From Dokdonella sp. (lineage in GTDB: Bacteria > Pseudomonadota > Gammaproteobacteria > Xanthomonadales > Rhodanobacteraceae): DNA of 64,000 nucleotides. The notes beneath the pieces are model-generated. The model was not told where the DNA came from and ran no database searches. It saw only the letters and a program-made list of their open reading frames with translations. The stretch spans positions 124,001 through 188,000 of the forward strand of contig NZ_JAHCAQ010000006.1 in NCBI RefSeq assembly GCF_019634845.1. The letters run 5' to 3'. Shown here in pieces: positions 60,541-64,000 of the stretch. Numbering within the stretch: the stretch's first letter is position 1; every line of letters begins with the position of its first letter. The translations under genes were made by a program, and so were the position numbers.

Positions 60541-60777
60541 TCAGGACGGATCGCTGGTCGGGTCCCAGGGTTCGGCCTCGGCCAGCCGCGCGCACAGGCC
60601 GGCATCGTCGAGACCGGCGAGCAGGTCCAGTGCCGCGGCGTAGTTCTCCACTGCCAGATGCAGGCGGCGCAGGCCCGCGCCATGCAGCGGCGTGAACACG
60701 AGCAGCGCCGCGCCGTAGGACGCATCGAGTACCGCTGCCTGCCAGGTCTGGCCTTGCGGGTCGTGGAAGCTGCGCAT
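60541..60777 (-). CDS. Small conserved hypothetical protein, 78 aa
   Basis: Not recognised with certainty. From ATG 60777 it reads MRSFHDPQGQTWQAAVLDASYGAALLVF, a compact beta-rich start, then a helical end (YAAALDLLAGLDDAGLCARLAEAEPW). A longer frame back to 60840 runs through the azurin terminator and is unlikely. Small proteins of this type occur in Xanthomonadales (from memory). Soluble, acidic, no motif. Confidence 0.55.
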   Translation of the reverse strand: MRSFHDPQGQTWQAAVLDASYGAALLVFTPLHGAGLRRLHLAVENYAAALDLLAGLDDAGLCARLAEAEPWDPTSDPS

Positions 60778-60824
60778 CGCTTGCCCCGTGTCGGCGCGCA
60801 GGCTGCCGGTATGGCACCTGGCGC

Positions 60825-60855
60825 AAAAAAAGCGCCGCACACGAGGGTGCGGCGC
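60825..60855 (-). terminator. Intrinsic terminator of azurin gene
   Basis: On the minus strand GCGCCGCAC (60855-60847) pairs with GTGCGGCGC (60840-60832) around a 6-base loop, followed by seven T (60831-60825). It lies 33 bases after the azurin stop. Confidence 0.93.
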
Positions 60856-60887
60856 TGTGCTGGAGTCCAGCAGGAATCGACTCGTGC

Positions 60888-61334
60888 TTATTCGCCGAGC
60901 GTGAGCGTGCCCTTCATCATCGTCGCGTGACCCGGGAACGTGCAGAAGTACGCGTACTTCTCGCCCGCCGCGAGCTTGGCCACGTCGATCTTGGTGCTGG
61001 CGGTTTCGCCGCCACCGATCAGCTTGGTGGCGGCGATGATGCGGGTGTCACCGGGCTTCTCGTAGCCGGCGGCCGCGCCGGCCTTGGCGCCGTCCATGAC
61101 CACGCCGTTCTCGTCGGAGGCCTTCGACAGCACCCAGTTGTGGCCCATCGCGGTGACCGGCAGCTTGCCGACGTGCTTGAGCGTGACTTCGAAGCTCGTG
61201 CAGCTCTTGGGCACCGTGATGGTCTTGAGGTTGAACTGCATCATGTCGTTGCCTTCGATCGTGGTGGCGCACTCGGCGGCCAGCAACGGGGAGGCGAACA
61301 GGGCGAGTACCGCAACGGCAAGCAACTTGCGCAT
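60888..61334 (-). CDS. azu: Azurin
   Basis: Periplasmic type 1 blue copper protein that carries electrons. The 148-residue precursor has a signal peptide (about 1-19, [19 protein letters not shown]) and mature start [16 protein letters not shown]. Copper ligands are visible: the histidine in MGHNWVL and cysteine, histidine and methionine in [14 protein letters not shown]. The mature length is close to the standard ~128. AAGGAGTG lies 7-8 bases before ATG 61334. A strong terminator follows, so it is monocistronic. Confidence 0.97.
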   Translation of the reverse strand: MRKLLAVAVLALFASPLLAAECATTIEGNDMMQFNLKTITVPKSCTSFEVTLKHVGKLPVTAMGHNWVLSKASDENGVVMDGAKAGAAAGYEKPGDTRIIAATKLIGGGETASTKIDVAKLAAGEKYAYFCTFPGHATMMKGTLTLGE

Positions 61335-61490
61335 GAGAATCACTCCTTGGGTGAAAAGTGGGCAAATGGTAACGGATGCAATCACACTGGTTCCTGACCG
61401 GGATCAGCTCGCCACGCGCGCGGCCGAGGCGCGCTGCGGCGTGTTGTCGCAGGGCCTGTCAGGCGCGGCCCGCGCCGCGTGCCCGGCCGT

Positions 61491-61796
61491 TCAGTGCTGG
61501 TGTATCCAACGTTCGTATTCGGCTTTCGATATCCTGCCGTCGCGGTTGCGGTCGGCTTGGATGAAGTCGTTGGCGAGCGGCGGGTAGTGATCGGCCTGCG
61601 CCGCGGTGATGAAACCGGCGTGCGTGGCGTCAAGCTGCGCGAAGGGCGGCGGTGGACCATAGTCGTGCGCTGCGGGCTGGCTGGTGCGGACGAGCAACTC
61701 GCCCTGTGGCGTCTGGTACTGGGCGCTGCTGATGTCTTGCGCAAAGCTGGTGCTGCTGACGGCGAGCGCCAGCAAACCAATGAGTCGGGTGTACAT
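61491..61796 (-). CDS. Exported EF-hand protein
   Basis: 101 residues with a signal peptide (MYTRLIGLLALAVSSTSFAQ). The mature part is Pro/Gln-rich and ends in a canonical calcium-binding EF-hand loop, DRNRDGRISKAEYE. A weaker EF-like segment (LDATHAGFITAAQA) precedes it. This is typical of small periplasmic calmodulin-like proteins. It diverges from the lipoprotein gene at 61896. Confidence 0.8.
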   Translation of the reverse strand: MYTRLIGLLALAVSSTSFAQDISSAQYQTPQGELLVRTSQPAAHDYGPPPPFAQLDATHAGFITAAQADHYPPLANDFIQADRNRDGRISKAEYERWIHQH

Positions 61797-61895
61797 GGAA
61801 TGACCTCCATCGGGCTGTTCATGCGGCAGGGCGTGCCGCGGTGCGCAGGATGATCCGCCGATGGCGATTAACGCGAGCGAAGTCGGAGTTGCCAC

Positions 61896-63068
61896 GTGTT
61901 GAACTTTTCCCTGCATCGACACCACCGGCCTGGCGACGCGCAGGGCCGCGCGGTCCGCGTCGGGCTGGCGCTCGTGGTGCTCGCCCTGCTCGGTGGCTGC
62001 GGGCAGCGGGCGCCGACGTCGCCACCGTCGCCACCGGCTGCGGCCACCGGTGCCGACGCCGCGGCGAGCGTGCGCGTGGCGCCGCCACCGGCCGCGGCAG
62101 CGTCGGCGCCCGAGCGGGTGGGACCGGCGCCCGAGCAGCCGCGCATCGAGCCTGCGGCCGCCTGCCTTGCGCGCAGTGGCGCCAAGGCCGCCGCCGCGCT
62201 GGCCGTGCAGCGCTGGATCGACCGCAATGGCATCGTCCATTACTCGGATCGCCCACCGCCGGCCGACGCACGCGAGCTGCGCACGCTGAGTCTTGCCGCG
62301 CCGCCGCAGGTGACGGTCGAGGCCAGCGGCCACGACGTCAACCTGCCCGATCAGTTGCAGCAGCGCGCGGTCGCCGACGCGCTGGCCGTGGCGCGCGCGA
62401 TGCATGACTCACTCGGCGTGGCGATGCCGCAGGGCATGACGCTGCGCATCGTGTTCGTGCGCTCGGCGACGGCCTATGTGCAACTGGTCGGCGTGCCCGA
62501 GCTGGCCGCGTCGGCCGGCAGTTACGCCACGGCCACGCGCACGATCCACGTGCGCATGCAGGACGACGATGAACTCAACTTCGCCGTGCTGCGCCACGAA
62601 ATCGTGCATGCGATCGTGCACGAGGCCGTCGGCAACCTGCCGGTCGCCTTCAACGAGGGCCTGGCCGAGTACTTCGGTCGCTATCGGGCGGTCGGCATGG
62701 GTGGCCAGATCGACCTCGGACGCGAGCGCGCGCGCCTGCTCGCCGATGCACCCGGTGGCGATGGCGGCGAGGCGCTGGTCGACCTGCTGGCACCGGCGGG
62801 CGAGGACTTCTACCTCGTCGGTGGCACCTCGGCGGTCCCGCGCGAGGCTCGCTACCGGCGAGCGTTCGCCCTGGTGGCAATGCTGATGGGCAGCGCGCCG
62901 GGCCGCGCCACCTTGACCGGCCTGCTGGCGGCGCAGGTGGCCCAACCGTGCGCACCGGTGGCCAGCGAGCGCTGGCTCGACGAGCACCATCCCGGTGGTC
63001 TGGCCGCGCTGGCGCGCGACTGGGCGGCGTTCATGCGCAGCCCGCCCACGGAAGTGCGCACCTACTGA
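61896..63068 (+). CDS. Lipoprotein with DUF4124 and gluzincin peptidase-like domain
   Basis: 390 residues from GTG 61896, with GGAG nine bases upstream. The N terminus has a hydrophobic stretch ending in lipobox LLGGC. A Pro/Ala linker (about 38-95) leads to a DUF4124-like segment, VQRWIDRNGIVHYSDRPPP. The C-terminal half has a zinc-peptidase motif RHEIVHAIVHEA followed by FNEGLAEYFGRY, the HExxH and downstream glutamate of gluzincins (peptidase MA-like). It is probably an outer- or inner-membrane-anchored protease. Confidence 0.8.
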   Translation: MLNFSLHRHHRPGDAQGRAVRVGLALVVLALLGGCGQRAPTSPPSPPAAATGADAAASVRVAPPPAAAASAPERVGPAPEQPRIEPAAACLARSGAKAAAALAVQRWIDRNGIVHYSDRPPPADARELRTLSLAAPPQVTVEASGHDVNLPDQLQQRAVADALAVARAMHDSLGVAMPQGMTLRIVFVRSATAYVQLVGVPELAASAGSYATATRTIHVRMQDDDELNFAVLRHEIVHAIVHEAVGNLPVAFNEGLAEYFGRYRAVGMGGQIDLGRERARLLADAPGGDGGEALVDLLAPAGEDFYLVGGTSAVPREARYRRAFALVAMLMGSAPGRATLTGLLAAQVAQPCAPVASERWLDEHHPGGLAALARDWAAFMRSPPTEVRTY

Positions 63069-63294
63069 CCGTGCCGCGCGATGGCATGCTGCGCAGCAGC
63101 AGCGGCACCGCCACACGAGGCTGGCATCCGCAGCCGAGTCGAGTAGACTTGCGGCGCTGTGTCTGCACGGTTCGCCACGCGGCTGCTCGCCCCGCTGCGA
63201 AAGCTGATCTGCATCTTCGTGCCGCCGTCATACCCAGTGCATGACATCCCGCGAGGGGTGGAATTTCATGTCCAGCGCTGCAACGGAGAGTTTC

Positions 63295-63504
63295 ATGTCG
63301 GATCGTGAGTCGGGTACCGTCAAGTGGTTCAACGAGAGCAAGGGTTTCGGCTTCATCAGCCGCGAGAATGGCCCGGATGTGTTCGTGCATTTCCGCGCGA
63401 TCACGGGCACCGGGTTCAAGACCTTGCAGGAAGGCCAGAAGGTGACATTCAAGGTGGTGCAGGGCCAGAAGGGCCTGCAGGCCGAAGAAGTCGCCCCGGC
63501 CTGA
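63295..63504 (+). CDS. Cold-shock domain protein
   Basis: 69-residue CspA-family RNA chaperone. RNP1 is KGFGFIS and RNP2 is VFVHFRAI, with the start [22 protein letters not shown] lies 5 bases before ATG 63295; in-frame ATGs at 63268 and 63241 are possible but would add unusual N-terminal residues. About 225 bases of leader lie upstream, and csp mRNAs often use long leaders for temperature control. A strong terminator follows. Confidence 0.94.
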   Translation: MSDRESGTVKWFNESKGFGFISRENGPDVFVHFRAITGTGFKTLQEGQKVTFKVVQGQKGLQAEEVAPA

Positions 63505-63526
63505 ACCGGTGGATCTGCGGTGATTC

Positions 63527-63561
63527 GGGGTCGCGGCTTGGCGCCGCGACCCCTTCTTGTT
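63527..63561 (+). terminator. Intrinsic terminator after cold-shock gene
   Basis: GGGGTCGCGGC (63527-63537) pairs with GCCGCGACCCC (63543-63553) around a 5-base loop, followed by TTCTTGTT. An 11-bp perfect stem. Confidence 0.88.
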
Positions 63562-63571
63562 GGTGGGCACG

Positions 63572-64000
63572 ATGGTGCAAAGCCGCGTGGGCGTGATCGC
63601 GCCGCGCCTGCATGATCTGGGCGACGGTGTCGTGGTGCGTCGCCTGTTGCCGTTTCGACTGCGCCGTCATGTCGGCCCGTTCGTTTTCTTCGACCATTTC
63701 GGGCCGATCGAATTTGCGCCGGGACGCGGGCTCGATGTACGGCCGCATCCGCACATCGGCCTCGCCACCGTGACCTACCTGTTCGAGGGTGCGATCCGGC
63801 ACCGCGACAGCCTTGGCAGCGACGTCGTGATTCGTCCTGGCGACGTCAACTGGATGACCGCCGGCCGCGGCATCGTGCATTCCGAGCGCAGCCCGGCGCC
63901 GCAACGCACGGCCGGACATCGCCTGCATGGCGTGCAGACCTGGGTGGCATTGCCGCGCGACGGCGTCGAGGTCGAGCCGCAGTTCCAGCATCACGCAGCG
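63572..64000 (+). CDS. Pirin family protein, 3' end cut by window edge
   Basis: The first 143 residues of a pirin-type cupin. [25 protein letters not shown] and [17 protein letters not shown] carry the N-terminal metal ligands (HPH). [15 protein letters not shown] and the [10 protein letters not shown] stretch are standard pirin motifs. Pirins include quercetinase-like dioxygenases and regulators; the exact role is open. The start codon lies 10 bases after the cold-shock terminator. Confidence 0.9.
   Translation, partial: MVQSRVGVIAPRLHDLGDGVVVRRLLPFRLRRHVGPFVFFDHFGPIEFAPGRGLDVRPHPHIGLATVTYLFEGAIRHRDSLGSDVVIRPGDVNWMTAGRGIVHSERSPAPQRTAGHRLHGVQTWVALPRDGVEVEPQFQHHAA

Noticed and set aside
60778-60840. 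Longer N terminus for the 78-residue gene, starting at 60840 (with a CARCH stretch)
   Set aside because: The added part lies on the azurin terminator hairpin, and its CARCH motif is the translation of that region.

Overview
The window is a 64 kb stretch of a very GC-rich (by eye about 65-70%) gammaproteobacterial chromosome. Gene content points to the Lysobacterales/Xanthomonadales, probably near Rhodanobacteraceae. Pointers are the hfq-hflX-hflK-hflC-purA order, a methionine synthase encoded by two genes, a Bpt-type leucyltransferase, a class III PHA synthase, a RAYT transposase remnant, and several secreted proteins ending in an IF..GFD/E-like tail. This assignment is inference; no rRNA or tRNA gene was seen.

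Layout. 1-8.5 kb: tdh (3' end cut by the window), a CheY-like regulator, miaA-hfq-hflX-hflK-hflC, then purA preceded by two partial extra copies of its own 5' end. 8.5-13 kb: a VanY-like peptidase, a DUF3887 protein and a secreted FG-GAP protein. 13.3-19.2 kb: an M64 metallopeptidase gene split by about 4.2 kb of foreign sequence that carries a 5'-truncated M1 aminopeptidase, an apparently secreted phage-tail-sheath homologue and a RAYT fragment. 19.2-29 kb: an SPFH/RHH/CPBP operon with a palindromic operator, a transglutaminase-like protein, bpt, tesB, an amidase, an alpha/beta hydrolase and rlmKL. 29-34 kb: a Gly/Tyr-rich exported protein, a methyltransferase, phaE-phaC-DUF488, DUF2945 and a LAB_N protein. 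34-39 kb: the methionine synthase operon headed by an ArsR-methyltransferase fusion. 39-43.6 kb: an esterase, a TlpA-like thioredoxin, an acyl-CoA dehydrogenase and a heparinase-like secreted protein. 43.7-48 kb: a response regulator and two paralogous membrane histidine kinases. 48.5-54.4 kb: a GFA protein and an RND efflux operon ending in a DUF3187 protein. 54.6-64 kb: the 180-kDa NAD-glutamate dehydrogenase, nadK, azurin, an EF-hand protein, a DUF4124/peptidase lipoprotein, a cold-shock protein and a pirin (cut by the window end).

The most striking observation is the two-component operon at 43744-47991. The first kinase keeps the phospho-acceptor histidine but has lost the ATP-binding boxes. 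The second keeps the ATP-binding boxes but has asparagine in place of that histidine. The simplest reading is a kinase split over two proteins that works only as a heterodimer in trans. Next in interest are the tail-sheath homologue with a signal-peptide-like N terminus and a GFE C-terminal tail, the interrupted M64 gene, the purA 5' triplication, and a PHA synthase subunit with a histone-like basic tail.

Caveats: everything was read by eye. Family names come from recognised motifs and remembered family sequences, not from database searches. Start codons were chosen on motif alignment and visible Shine-Dalgarno sequences.
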